Of a DNA stretch of 64,000 bases, positions 11,469 to 23,369 are shown in pieces. The number at the start of each line of letters is the position of its first letter. Position 1 is the first letter of the stretch. The stretch comes from Amorphophallus konjac (Eukaryota; Streptophyta; Magnoliopsida; Alismatales; Araceae): the NCBI GenBank assembly GCA_022559845.1, contig CM040123.1, positions 320,831,933-320,895,932 of the forward strand, read 5' to 3'. Below the pieces are notes generated by a model that searched no databases, was not told the DNA's origin, and saw nothing but the letters and a program-made list of their open reading frames with translations. The position numbers were made by a program, and so were the translations under genes.

Positions 11469-11894
11469 AATCACCCTTCCTAGGTTTCTTGTTGCTTCCG
11501 TTGATTTATGCCAATGTGCATGGTGTGTTGTTCACTTTTTTTCCTTCTCCGGTGTCCGGGAGTTTCCATATCGATGTCGTTTCCCCGTATGATCCCTGGC
11601 CTTACGCTTAGTCTTTGGCCCAAGGGGGTTCACTCTTCCATTTTCTCGGGGCCTCACGAGCTCGATACCCTCCTCCCTAGCTTCCAACCTCACCCGTTTG
11701 CCTGAGGGGAGAGGCCCCTCTTCTTCTCTTCAACACCCAGCCACCAACGCCCTCCTTGGCCTTCCTCCCTGCTCTAGCCCCAATTCCGCCGTTACTAACC
11801 AACACCCCAGTTGGATGAACCAACACAAGATCCCGTACCTTTTCCCCCAGGCTCTAGCCTATTCAGTCGGACTCCCTTCAGCCTAACCCCCTCA

Positions 11895-12125
11895 GACACA
11901 CCCCACCTAGCCCTCCAGCGGCATGCCCTTTGGTGTCTTCCCCGGTACGCTTTCTGTAAACCCTTCGCCGGTGCACCTAATCTCCCCATCGCCGGTACAC
12001 TCCGTTGGGCCCTCGCCGGCACACCCTATACCATCCTTCGCCGGTACGCTTTGATGCCCTTCGCCGGCACACTCCTACTGACTCCTCACAAGCGCACCCT
12101 TTGGCCTCCCTAGCCCGGCACACCC
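11895..12125 (+). repeat. Minisatellite (CTTCGCCGGYACRC units) in LTR A
   Basis: About eight degenerate units of 20-30 bp with CTTCGCCGGTACGC or CTCGCCGGCACACC. The LTR B counterpart lies at about 36262-36485. Confidence 0.8.
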
Positions 12126-12904
12126 CTGATTAGTTCTAGAGGTTTTTCCCCCTTTATCCATCGTTGCTTTTGGGTTTTCCGAGGATTCATTAAACGTGCA
12201 GCCGCCTTTGGGCCCCCACCTCCAGTTGACGGGTTCCGCCACTCCTTGTGGGCGCATTCCCTTTATCTCCCTTATGCTCGGGTCAAGGGGAGATGCTGCA
12301 AAATTTTTGGTAGAAATGATAATAATGTGTTTAAAAGGTAAAAAGAAACAACGAACGAATGGAACGCTCGGCGACAGAACATTCTAACCAAAATGAGGCA
12401 CCGCGGGCGACACGAGAGGAATCAGATTAAACGACGATGTGGTGGATTAAGTGCTCAATCTGTGAGGAAAAGGTTGGGGGAAGAAGGAGAAAAGATTTGT
12501 ATAAAGCTATATAAAGATCAAAGAAAAGAAGAAAAGAACAGCCTTAAAATAAGTAAAGGAGGAGTGGGCCTTCGCTGGCACACCTATTCCAGCCTTCGCC
12601 GGTACACCTCATCAACCCTCCACGGCACACTCCCCTACTTCCTTGAATCCCCAGCGGCATGCTCGGCATGCCTTTCCTCCGTACACACCCTCACCTCCTC
12701 TTACCCGGCACACCCTTTCCTAGTGTCTCACCCCTTCTCTCTCTCTCCGTCTCTCTCACCCTTTCCCAGCTACTCCCTCTCTCGCTTTACCCCTGGTGCC
12801 TTTGTTCACCGACCTTCTATTAACCCGACACCCCTTAACCCGGTGCCTTTGTGCACTGACCTTGACCTAACCCGGTGCACATGCGCACGGACCTTATTCT
12901 CCAC

Positions 12905-13625
12905 GTGCATAGTCCTCGTGGCCTGCACCGACTTCGTCCCGCATGCTGCACTGACCTTGCCCCTCTACAGCCCAAGGCTGCACTGACTTCGTCCCGCAGG
13001 CTGCATGGACCTTGCCCCTCTACAGCTTAAAGCTGCACCGACTTCATCCTGCAGGCTGCACGGACCTTGCCCCTCTACAGCCCAAGGCTGCACTGACTTC
13101 GTCCCGTAGGCTGCACCGACCTTGCCCCTCTGCAGCCCTAGGCTACACTAACTTCGTCCCACAGGCAGCACCGACCTTGCCCCCTCTACAGCCCAAGGCT
13201 GCACTGACTTTGTCCCGCGGGCTGCACCGACCTTGCCCCTCTATAGCCCAAGGCTGCACCGACTTCAGCCCGCAGGCTGCACCGACCTTGCCCCTCTACT
13301 GCCCAAGCTGCACCGACTTCAGCCTGCAGGCTGCACCGACATTGCCCCTCTACAGCCCAAGGCTGCACTGACTTCGTCCCGCAGGCTGCACCGACCTTGC
13401 CCCCTCTACAGCCCAAGGCTGCACTGACTTCGTCCCGTAGGCTGCACCGAATTTGCCCCTCTACAGCTCAAAGCCGTACCGACTTCAGCCCGCACGCTGC
13501 ACCGACTTTGCCCCTCTACAGCTCAAAGTCGAACCGACTTCGGCCCGCCGGCCGCACCGATCTTGCCCCTCTACATCTCAAGGTTGCACAGACTTCGTCC
13601 CGCAGGCTGCATCGACCTGCTGCCA
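12905..13625 (+). repeat. 55-bp tandem repeat in LTR A (GCACCGAC-rich)
   Basis: About 12 copies of a unit of roughly 55 bp, each made of two related halves: CTGCACCGACCTTGCCCCTC and CTGCACCGACTTCGTCCCGC. About 13 exact ACCGAC hexamers occur. LTR B carries about nine copies at 36917-37435. The open frames across this array are repeat-encoded and not genes. Confidence 0.9.
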
Positions 13626-13869
13626 GCCCAGATATGCACTGTCCTAGCTCAATCTCTATCCGGCCCACCCTTTGACACCCTCGCCGGCACGCCTTCAGCC
13701 GCCCTTGCCCGGCGCCCTCCCCGCCAACTCCCTCCCCGGCACGCTCTCTTGGCGCTTCTCCGGCACACCCTAACCTACCCGATACACCCTCCAGCCCCCT
13801 CTCCGGCACGCTCTCCCTGTCTTCGCCGGTACACCCCTCTTAGCCCCCCCAACGGCCCACTTTACCTTC

Positions 13870-14100
13870 CAAAAAAATATGTAAACATATATAATGATAA
13901 TGCTAATAATACTAATAAAATAAAATAACAAAAATCATGATAAATAAATAAACATGAACGCATAATAAATAAGCAAAAAATGTGTAAAAAATAGATATAT
14001 AATAATAAATAATAATAATAATATTAAATAAAAAATCATCCTAAACAAATGCATAAAGGGAAATAAACAACACAATATTATATGGTAAAAATCCCTAATT
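13870..14100. other. AT-rich block in LTR A
   Basis: AT-rich DNA with ATAATA/AATAAA runs between GC-rich arrays and the unique 3' part of the LTR; present also in LTR B at 37675-37925. Nothing coding is seen. Confidence 0.6.
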
Positions 14101-14754
14101 AAAAAAAATGGTAAAAACCCATATCGCAGCCCCGTCTTCCCCCGTGACTCGGTGTTAAAGGAACAATAACGCTGCCCTGGCAGGCCGGGCCAGAGTCTTG
14201 GGAATTATCCTGACATGGCCACAGTCCAACCTCTCCCTGGGCCGACATTCCAATTAAACCAGATCCGTCTCCAGGCCCGGATTCTTCCCGGGCCACTATT
14301 GAAATTACCGCGCTTTCGGCAGATATTTGAACGGTTTTATCCCGGCTTCCATCACGTTTCTACCTCGGACCCTCGCCCGAATATGAAAGGGTCCGCGAGT
14401 GACCGACATGGCCGACGGCTCGTATCCTGATGTGGACCTTAGTGTGATCTATTCCTGCTCCTTTCTCGCGCAGTTAGTATTAGTCCTTTCGGCCGCAGGG
14501 CCCCTAATTTCGGCAATTAATCAAGGGTGTTCTCTCGTATGGGAGATGTAAATGACGTCGTGGCCTTTATGGCATGACGGGATATGGTCCCGACATGAAC
14601 CACACAATCGTCTGATGAAGTCAGATCGAGCGCACCATGGGCTTCCACGAAGCCCGAATAAATTATCACTCCGGTGACTGGCACGCCCACGCATCACCAT
14701 AAAACTAAACAAACGAACAGATCGCCATCTAAACGAGAAGTGCATCCACTAGTC

Positions 14755-14773
14755 TGGCATGCCCGGTGGGACC
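14755..14773 (+). promoter_or_regulatory. Primer-binding site of the giant Tat element
   Basis: TGGCATGCCCGGTGGGACC lies four bases after the LTR A end. Its TGGC...start and location fit a tRNA-complementary PBS of the kind seen in Tat elements; I do not assign the tRNA. Confidence 0.7.
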
Positions 14774-15930
14774 AATCCACCCTTCATCTCTTTGCCGGAA
14801 TTAGGGGCCATGCGGCCCCCTTCTTGTAAAACTAATTGCGCCACTTTCGCGAATGCAGGAAAATCGCTGCATGGCACCAACAATGGCGGTTACCTGCGGC
14901 CCTCAGGTCGTCGAGAACCATGTTCAGGGCGGCTACCTCGCAGTCCCCCTCAACTTCGGGAGCTTCCCTCCCACGGTGGGCTTCCCCAACTTTCTTGGGG
15001 TGGCCTTTGTCAACATACTGGACATGAAAGCATCCGATGAGCCCCAGACCAATGCTCCCACTCCGGGGGCCATTGAAGCTGTTATCGGCCGAGCTGTGGC
15101 CAAGAGCGACAACGGCGTCCCAGCAATGATGCTGAGCTGCAATGTGCACCATGTACACCAAACCGCTAGTCCGTCCCACCAAGGATTGGCATCTCACCAG
15201 AGGAGGCTCTGGAGGAACAACACCGGCGTCATCTTGGGGTGCCGCATATCCAGCTCCAGGAAATCCATGGCTATCGGGACCATCCGGGTCCACCTCGATG
15301 GGCAGAGGTCCCAGGTGATACCGGACCATATCGTCCCGACCATCCCAGTCCGTAACTCCTTCCAAGGGCTGGAGAGGCTAAAAGAAAAGGTGATGCCCGC
15401 TGTTCTGGCCGCGGCGCCGAAGATTGCACCGGCTCATAGGCCGACCAAATTGAGACAAATCTGGATTCCCAAGGAGGCCCAACCCACTGCACCCGTCCAG
15501 GCGGGACCCAATACTTCCCGCCGGCCCGAAGAGATGAAAGGGTCGATGTGCCGACCCCAGCCTGCCAACCAGCACCTGTCATGCCGGCGCCGCCCGAGAA
15601 TGCCCGCCGCCATCGCCGTGGGCGCTGACATAATGCTGCCCGCCCGGCACCCAGGGTCTACTCCCCTCCTGTCACTATTATTGACACACAAGTACCGGTT
15701 GCTCTCCCCGAGCAGGAGTGGGAAGGGATCGAGCAGGCCATGAGAAACTACCTCCGAGGCCCAGGTAGCACTCCCTTGGGTCGCCAGAGACTGCTGGGGG
15801 TAGTGGCCTCCGCTTTCCAGGAAGAAGAAGCCCGACCCTCTCCCAGTGCAGAGTCGAGGAATCGGTCGGAGGAGCCACGCCAGTCCCTTTTCGGGAGGAA
15901 GCGCCGCCCCGACGATCGGTCTTCAATAGG
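14774..15930 (+). other. Leader region upstream of gag, possible broken upstream ORF
   Basis: This 1.1-kb stretch between primer site and gag has several overlapping open frames (the longest 14853-15743, 296 codons) but none that I recognise. Some Tat elements (Ogre-type) carry an extra ORF upstream of gag, so this may be the remains of one. It could equally be untranslated leader in GC-rich DNA. Confidence 0.35.
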
Positions 15931-18086
15931 TTGGTGTTCCCAGGGAGGTCATCCAGGAGGACGACGAAGAGAAATAGAAGCTGGAGAATCTTCACCTGTA
16001 ATATGGCAGGAGTTCTCGATCAGTATGGGGCCTTACCTACCGACCCTGAAGAAATGGCCAGACTCACCGCCAGGCCAGGGCCTCTCACTAGAAGGGGAAG
16101 AGCAGCAGGCGAAGCGGCACAGGCAGGCGCCGAAGAAACTTTTCACAAGGAACCTCCTGTGGCTCTCACGGCCAATGTAGTCACCACCGGCAACACGAGT
16201 GGCGGACCCTCTACATCGTCCAAGGACGCCCTGGCCGAAGAGACAAGGGGCATGCCCAATCTCCCCACAACTGACTCGGTGATGCTGCTCATGATACAAC
16301 GATTCCAACAAGAAATTGAGTCACTGAAGAAGCAACTGAATGAGCGGAACGCACAACCCTCGACGTCCGGACAGGCCGAGGTTCTGCTCGGAGCGCCCGG
16401 GGGAAACGGGCAGTCTTCAGAAGTAACTCCGCAGCCTGGAACATTCCCAACAACTCTCAGCTCCCCTCGAGGCACGGCCCCGCAGCAAACACAGTACACA
16501 GCACCGGTCCTACCGCAGATCCCGCCTTCCCAAGGGTCCCCCATGGCCCCCCAGGCGACTGTGCTGACCACTCCGAATGCTCAGCCCGCCCATTTCTATC
16601 CAAGCCCGGTCGACCCAGCAACAGTCAGCCATTTGATGATTGAACAAATGATAGACATGAAATTGGTAGAGAGAGGCAACGGGGATCAGACGCCATTCGA
16701 CGTCTACCGGGTGCCCTACCCGGCTCATTATGCCGCGAAGAAGCTACCGGTTAGCGTCACCAAGCCGCCGAAGTTTGAAAAGTTTAATGGGCAAGGGTCT
16801 CCCAGGGAGCACATTGCCTATTATGTGAATGTCATGGGAGACCTGGCTGCTGATGAGGCCTACCTCCTGAAGTTTTTCAGCTCGACACTCACTGGGCTCA
16901 ACTTCGAGTGGTACTCCAGCCTGCCGCCCGGGTCTGTTGCTGATTGGCCTGATATGCAAAAAAAGTTCAAATAAAGATTCTATGTTGCTGAACGGGAGGT
17001 CACTATGGTAGAGCTCTATGCCACAAGGCAGAAGAATGATGAGTCAGCTCTTGACTACATCAAAAGATTGAGGAACCTCAGTATGAGGTGCAGGCGCCCC
17101 CCGCATCAGGAGGACACAGTGCAAATCTGCAAACATAATCTGAAGAAAGAAATCCTGGAAAGGATGATCGGCACTGAGGTCAAGACGTTCGACCGCCTGA
17201 ATAATATAGTGGCCGAGATTGAGGCATTCCTTGCCCGATATTCTTCCGCCTCGGCTGCATCAAGTCAGAGAGCCAGGCAGGCAGAGAAGAAGCCAGCTCC
17301 CCCGGAAGTGCATACACTAGACTTCCGGACCTTCGAAAAGCAAAAGGAAAAAGCAAAAGGGGCCGCTAACCCTCCCCCGCCCAGAACTACAGAACGGTGG
17401 GAAGGCCCCTCGCTCAGGGAAAAGATGAGAAACAAGTTATATTCCTTCTCCCGAGACAAGTCCCAGCTCCTATTCGAGTGGGCAACCAGCTACAAAAATA
17501 TCACGTTGCCAGAACCAAAGAGGCCCGGTGACTTGAAGAAGAAAGATGACCCACGCTTCTGCCTGTATCACCGGATGCTTGGGCACACTATTGAAGATTG
17601 CTACGTCTTTAAGGACGTCATTGAGTCCCTAATCAAGAACGGGGAACTAGATATGGGGGTGCATAAAGTAGACCCTCCACAGCCACATGAGCTGCCCAGC
17701 ATAACCTCCACCATCAACATGGTGTCATTATACCAGGAGTTGCCTGAAGAGTGGGCAGAGACCAGCACCCACGCCACCTATGAAACTTTTATTATGGCCC
17801 CGACTCAAGACCAAGGGGGCTGGCAGACTATACCTAAAAAGAATAGAAGAAGACGGACCTCTTGGCCCACCCCAGAAGTTCATGTGAGGGGTGTGACACC
17901 CCGGCCAGCACCGCCCCCGGCAAGCCCAGTCTGGCAGGACACGGCCCCTCGACTAGTCATGAGGCGGCCGACTCACGACAAAAAGAGGCACATCCCAATG
18001 CGGGTGCACAAGGAGACCAGCCCGGTAGTTCAAAGACTCCAGGCTATCATTGACGGGCTTGAAGACTATGAACAACCCGAAATCCA
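15931..18086 (+). pseudogene. Tat Gag polyprotein part with first zinc-knuckle module
   Basis: One frame runs 15931-18099, broken by TAA at 16972-16974 (KKFK then RFYVAEREV), best explained as CAA to TAA. The conserved part probably starts at MAGVLDQYG (16003). Features in order: a short coiled coil (QRFQQEIESLKKQLNERN), Pro/Thr/Ser-rich linker, a capsid domain (PPKFEKFNGQGSPREHIAYY, LNFEWYSSLPPGSV, ALDYIKRLRNLSMRC), and a module at 17410-17658 with YSFSRDK, FEWA, KRPGD and knuckle FCLYHRMLGHTIEDCY. A frameshift at about 18085 joins it to the next frame. The product would be the particle protein of the element. Confidence 0.8.
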
Positions 18087-18089
18087 CCC

Positions 18090-19355
18090 GTGGAGCTAAA
18101 AGAATATGTCCCCTGGGAGGAGTTCAAATCACTCGAACTGGCTCCAGGAGCAGAAGCTGAAGCAGAGAAAGAGCCTCCCCTGTGGGGTGGACTTCCCCAA
18201 GAGCAGCCATCGGCTACAGTGGGAAAGAGGAAGAAGAAGAGAAGACCCAGAAGCAAGAAGAAAAAGGAGGTTGTCATCACCTGCAACTCCCTCTCGACGT
18301 TGTTTGACACTGCCTTCTCCCTGGAAGAAAAAGAAGAAGAGCCACCCCATGAGCCGACAGAGGTAAACCAAGCTGAAGCATCTGCTTCCCAACACGCCAC
18401 TAGGTCGGGAAAGAACTGGGGGCGCCCTCCTCAGGATAATCTCAACATCATGCTCAGGGGAGAGCAGCCATACCAGGTCCCCGAGCCCAGGGTTCGAGGC
18501 ACCGAGGTCCCTCCCCCGTTGGGTCTCTATCCCGAAGGAGCCGGGAGCCGAGGCACCCCTTCATTCACCGAATTCCTGTTGGCCCGAGCAGGGAGACAGG
18601 CACGCTCCCAAGGGTCTCCTTCGACCAAAGAAGCAAGCAGTCCCCAAGCTCCACCAGCGGCGACCCCTCCTCAGCCAGGGGAGGAATTTGACGGCATCCC
18701 GAACCTCGCCGAATTTATGCAAGAAAAGGAGGAGTCCCAGCAGGCCCCACAGGCTCAACAGGCTGTGACAGAACCCGCAAAGGAGGCATCCTCTGATCTA
18801 GCACCCCAGTCCCAAGGTGGGGGCAGGCACAGCAAGGCCGAAGAGATGAAGTTACTCAAGGTGCGGGCTACCGACTGAATAGTCAGACATCTCAAGAAGA
18901 TCTCGGCCCGATTTACCGTATGGGAGATGTTGTCCATGGATGAAGAGACACAACAAGGCATTATCGCCGCACTCCATACGCCAGCACACCTTGAAGCCTG
19001 TCTGGCAGAAATATCACCTGAAGTGGCTGTGGCTTTCACAGAAGATGACATGCTCCTACCCACCTGCAGTCATAACAGACTCCTCTACATGAAAGGGCAG
19101 CTGAACGGCCAGCCTATCAATAGGGTCCTGATTGACCCAGGGCCGGCAGTGAATATACTCCCCTACAGGGTGTACCAAAAGCACTACTTTGACGTACACC
19201 TGGTTGAGGTCAAGAATGTCAAGATTGCTAGTTTTAACCAAAAATGTGAGGTGCCCATGGGGGTCGCAGAATTCAACTTGACCTTTGATGATTTCACCAC
19301 CAGGGTCCGATTCCACGTCATCAAGTCCAACACCTCGTATAAGGCGTTGCTTGGC
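18090..19355 (+). pseudogene. Linker and aspartic protease (retropepsin-like)
   Basis: The frame from 18090 carries a Lys/Arg-rich patch (KRKKKRRPRSKKKK, a possible nuclear localisation signal), a Pro/Glu-rich linker, an in-frame TGA at 18876-18878 (probably from TGG), then conserved text LHTPAHLEACLAEISPEVAVAF and the protease: LYMKGQLNGQPINRVLIDPG around 19090-19140 and YKALLGRP at 19339-19362. The active site reads D-P-G where D-T/S-G is canonical, so activity is doubtful. A one-base shift at about 19358 moves the frame. Confidence 0.8.
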
Positions 19356-19357
19356 CG

Positions 19358-20230
19358 CCCTGGTTACACCAGAATAGAGTGGTGCCTTCCACCTTGCACC
19401 AATGCATCAAGTACCCTTGCGAGGGGAAGGAAGTCAGAATCTTCGTCGATCTCCACCCGTTCGAGGTGTTCGAGTGCCATCTTTTAGATGCCAATCTATA
19501 TTTAGAGAAGGCGAAGCAAACTCCCCAAGTTGCCCAAGATAGGGGAAATAAGAAGGTGGGGTCGGGTGGTTGGTTTCCTCTACCGCCCCCAGGCTATGTG
19601 GCTCCCCCACATGTACCATTCATTGCACAAGAAGGAGGGATATTCAAGGCAGCTCCTCTTGCCATCTATCCTACGCCGGGGACACCTCGCCTCAAAGACC
19701 TGCTGGAGGATGTCAGAGTCCCGCCGGGGATCATCAAGCCCATAGCAGAAGTTGACTGTCAAGTAGCTGAGCAGCTGAGAATTTTTGAGGTGCCTAACCC
19801 TGGGGGGTTACCCACTATCTTTTATGTTGTCGGGGAAAAGCCAGTCAGGGAAGACGATGATTGCCGATTCCCTGACGAATTGCATGACTCGCACATCCCC
19901 ATCCCGGGACTTCCTCACATGACCAACCGGGCAGTCAGAATGGTCAGAAAGCAAAAGATTCCCCCTTACCAACCCTCCAGCCGGAAGGAAATGTTTGAAA
20001 GGATGTGGAACCCACCAAACCTGGATCGGCGGCTACTGCAAATTACCAAGCACCCCGGCCTGGGCTTTTCACTAGAAGATTATTACGAAACTAATGTTAT
20101 ATCGGTTTTAGCCCTGTCTGGCCAGGGCCCCGCTGAAGCTGCAAACTTGCGGGAAGCCCGTCAAGATGAATGTTCCACGCCGTCGACTGAGGAGGCGCAA
20201 GATGAAGAAGTGTTCCTTTGGAACCCTCTC
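19358..20230 (+). pseudogene. Post-protease spacer of Tat polyprotein
   Basis: After the shift the frame is open to about 20230 with VVPSTLHQCIKYPCEGKEV, the conserved end of plant retropepsin regions, followed by PTPGTPRLKDLLEDVRVPPG and FERMWNPPNLDRRLLQITKH. I recognise no catalytic domain in the rest. A further shift near 20225-20240 leads to the frame carrying the second knuckle module. Confidence 0.65.
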
Positions 20231-21024
20231 CGCCGTCGCTGTATGGGGAAGACTTCCTCCTTTTCGAGGGATTGACCTCGAAGGATCACACCACCGGGGC
20301 ACCCCCACCCCGGCCTGCTGGCGAAGCAAGGAGCAGTAGCATGGGCCATGCTCCGGATTCTCCTCGATACGACCCCGTCATGTACGCCTTATACCATAGG
20401 CAGCAACGGGAGATCAAGAGGTTAAAGGCACGACTGGCTGAGTTAACCTCGCTAGTGGCCGACCTGATCCAGGGCTCTCTCCGCCCGTGGGGTGGCAACG
20501 TGTCTCGGCCCCGAGACACCAGTCCTGGCGCCTCCGTATGGTCAAGGAGGGAAGCAAGGGATACGGCGAGCCCTTTAACCGGGCGGCCAGCCAGGCAAGG
20601 CCTGACACTCCAAGAGAAGCTGCAGAAGCCCTACTCCTTCCCAAGAGAGAAGACTCGGGGTATCTTTGATTGGGCCTACCACTATGGCAAGGTCTCCCTC
20701 CTGAGGTCCAAGAGGCCGCAAGATGCCCGAAGAAGTGGGGACCCACTGTTCTGTCCCTATCACCAGATACTGGGTCACGCCATTGAAGACTATTATATCT
20801 TCAAGGACATTGCTCAAGACCTCATTGACAGGGATGAGCTCAGAATGGGAGACTATGTGGTAGCCCCGTCGCACCCCCACGTAACGGGCAGTCCCAGAAA
20901 AGGAGCCTATACAATATCTATTCAGTACCATGCTCCTGAAGATGCAGCTACCCCGGCCCCACCGAGGTTGTCTATGATGAGTACACAGAGGGTCCCGAGG
21001 CGGCCCTGTGCCTTTCTACACTAG
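20231..21024 (+). pseudogene. Second zinc-knuckle module between protease and RT
   Basis: The open frame begins around 20218 and has a short coiled coil (RQQREIKRLKARLAELTSLV), then at 20599-20853 a module clearly related to that in Gag: KPYSFPREK, FDWAYHYGK, KRPQD, FCPYHQILGHAIEDYYIFKD and DELRMGDY. The final cysteine of the knuckle is replaced by tyrosine (EDYY against EDCY), so zinc binding is probably lost. A shift at about 20960 leads to the RT frame. Confidence 0.75.
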
Positions 21025-21032
21025 AGAACCCC

Positions 21033-22601
21033 GTGGACCCACCGGCTATGGCCCAGGAGGAATGCGAGGGGAACATAGCCTCCACACCCAATCACAAGGA
21101 ACAAGAAGAAGGGGATGGCATCCTCGAGCCCGAGGACAATGAAGACCAAGACTTTGTCGATTTGTCCCCGGCCCCGCCGGAGACTGAAGATGGCAGCCGG
21201 GCCACCGTCGATGAATTGATTAAGATCAACCTTGGCACAGAAAGTGACCCCAGGCCAACCTTTCTGAGTGCTCTTATACCCCCATAGGAGAGAGAACAAT
21301 ACATGAAGCTACTGCAAGAATTCTAGGATTGTTTTGCCTGGAACTACAAAGAAATGCCCGGACTCAGCCCTGAAGTGACTCAGCACATTTTGGCCATTGA
21401 TCCCAAGATGGAGCCAGTGAAGCAGTCTCCCCGGCATATGAGGCCAGAATTGATCAACCAGATCTGCAAGGAGGTTGGCAAGCTCATAGACGTCGACTTC
21501 GTGGCAGAAAACCAATACACTACCTGGCTGGCTAACATCATGCCGATGAAGAAGAAGAACGGGCAGATAAGGATTTGTGTGGATTTTCGTGACCTAAATA
21601 AAGCCTGCCCGAAAGATGACTTCCCGGTGCCCATCACCGAAGTGATGATTGATGCGACCACTAGCCACGAGGCCCTGTCTTTTATGGACGGATCGTCCGG
21701 CTACAATCAAATCTGGATAGCCGACCACGACCGGATTCACACAGCCTTCAGGTCGCCCAAGGGGATATTCCACTACAAAAGGATGCCCTTCGGCCTCAAG
21801 AATGTCGGCGCCACGTATCAGCGGGTGATGACCAAGATATTCGACGAGCTCGAATGATACATTGATGACCTGGTCATCAAGACCAAGGAAAGGGGCGATC
21901 ATCTGAATGATCTCAAGGTCGTCTTCCAGAGGCTCCAGCAGTACGGGCTGAAGATGAACCCCATGAAGTGCGCCTTTGGCGTTTCCAGCGGGAAGTTCCT
22001 CGGATTCATTGTCCGGCACAGAGAGATTGACCCCTTCAAGATAAAAGCCATCCAGGAGCTGCCTCCTTCGAAGAACCTGGGAGAGTTGAGGTCTCTACAG
22101 GGTCGACTAGCTTACATCCGCAGGTTTATCTCCAACCTATCAGGGCGCTGCCAACCCTTCCACAGACTGATGATGAAGAATGCACCCTTTAGCTGGGGTC
22201 ACGAATGCCGGCATGCGTTCGACCAGCTAAAAGAGTACCTGAAGACCCCGCTAGTCCTGGGGGCACCCGTCAAAGGCAAGCCGCTTATTCTCTATATAGC
22301 GGCTACCGAATATTCCCTGGGGGCAATGCTCGCCCAGAATAATGACGAGGGGAAGGAGCGGGCTCTCTACTACCTCAGCCGAAGATTGGTGGGAGCAGAG
22401 GCCAAATACACCCCGATTGAGAAGATTTGCCTTGCATTGGTCTTTACAGTCAAGAAGCTGAGGCAATATATGTTGTCCCATGAAGTGAGTTTAATATCCA
22501 GAGCCGATCCCATCAAGCACATTCTCTCCCAGCCAGTCCCGAAGGGGCGTCTTGGAAAATGGGCCGTACTGCTCATGGAGTTCGACATCACCTATGTGCC
22601 G
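21033..22601 (+). pseudogene. Tat reverse transcriptase and RNase H
   Basis: In one frame the RT shows IMPMKKKNGQIRICVDFRDL, NKACPKDDFPVP, SFMDGSSGYNQI, MPFGLKNVGATYQ, the catalytic YIDD at 21858-21869, KCAFGVSSGKFLGF and LRSLQGRLAYIRRFI; RNase H follows with LYIAATEYSLGAMLAQ and YYLSRRLVGAEAKYTPIEK. Stops interrupt at 21285 (TAG), 21324 (TAG) and 21855 (TGA, directly before YIDD). No frameshift is seen in this part. It would copy the element's RNA into DNA, but cannot be made full length. Confidence 0.9.
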
Positions 22602-23366
22602 TAAAAGGCCGTTAAGGGGTAAGCCATCACAGACTTCTTCGCAGCACACCCAGTGCCCGAAGACTCCCCGCTAGTCACTGAGCTACCCGAAGATGAAACA
22701 CTGGAGGTGGACCAGATTCAACAAGTCATTTGGCAGCTATACTTTGATGGGGCCTCGAGAACAGAAGCAACCCCGTCCGGATGCACCAAGATATGGGCCG
22801 GAGCCGACATCGTCCTCAAATCTCCAGATGGGGAGGTAGTGCACACTTCCTGCTGCATCAGCAAGCCCTGCACAAATAACGAAGCAGAGTATGAAGCCCT
22901 GATCATTGGCCTCCAAGTGGCCCTCCAGATGGAGATCAAAATGCTTCAAGTATTTGGTGACTCACTGCTGGTCGTCAAGCAAGTCCAGGGGCAGTTTGAT
23001 GTCCAGAAACCCGAGTTGCTCCCTTATCACACCAGGGCGAAGTGGCTCATGGAGAGATTCTACCTCCTCGAGATAGGCCATGTCGCCAGAGGAGACAATG
23101 CACAAGCCGACACCCTGGCAAAATTGGCAAGCTCACTAGCAGTGCCGCCAGATGGATTACTCAACATCCAAGTGATAAATCAGTGCCAGGTACCCAGCAT
23201 GATAGAAGAAGAACTAGAAGAAGAGGAACTGGAGGTCGCTGCGGTGGAAGCTGTCGGCCTACCTAACTGGAGAGACCCTCTGATGCAGTGGTTCAAATAC
23301 CAGCAACTGGCCAAGCAGAGAGAAGAGAAGATCAAGCTAATTAGAACCAAGGACTCTTATGAGCTC
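22602..23366 (+). pseudogene. Second, archaeal-type RNase H (aRNH)
   Basis: Two TAA codons (22602-22604 and 22620-22622) sit in the linker, both consistent with CAA to TAA. The domain starts about 22722 and keeps the catalytic acid set: D in LYFDGAS (22746), E in NNEAEYEAL, D in FGDSLLVV and D in NAQADTLAKLAS. A second RNase H downstream of the retroviral one is a hallmark of the plant Tat lineage. A Glu-rich tail follows (EEELEEEELE). A TGA at 23367-23369 separates it from integrase. Confidence 0.85.
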
Positions 23367-23369
23367 TGA

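Larger units (their letters stand above)
10329..14750 (+). repeat. 5' LTR (LTR A) of the giant Tat element
   Basis: It aligns from end to end with 34662-38565. Order: U3 with a CGGCACGCC minisatellite (10575-10865), TATA box (11058), purine-rich block (11085-11290), AATAAA (11463), a second minisatellite (11895-12125), an LTR A-specific stretch (about 12560-12905), a 55-bp array (12905-13625), an AT-rich block (13870-14100) and a unique 3' part ending GTGCATCCACT. The end is one base off the expected ...CCACA of LTR B. By eye the two LTRs differ at a few percent of positions plus large indels. Confidence 0.85.

Noticed and set aside
12393..13928. Overlapping frames with repeated CTDLAPLQPKAALTSSRRLH-like residues
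   Set aside because: Encoded by the 55-bp LTR array in several frames; both LTRs show different, non-corresponding breaks.
14853..15743. 296-codon plus-strand frame upstream of gag as a firm gene
   Set aside because: No recognised domain and competing frames on both strands; kept only as a possible broken upstream ORF.
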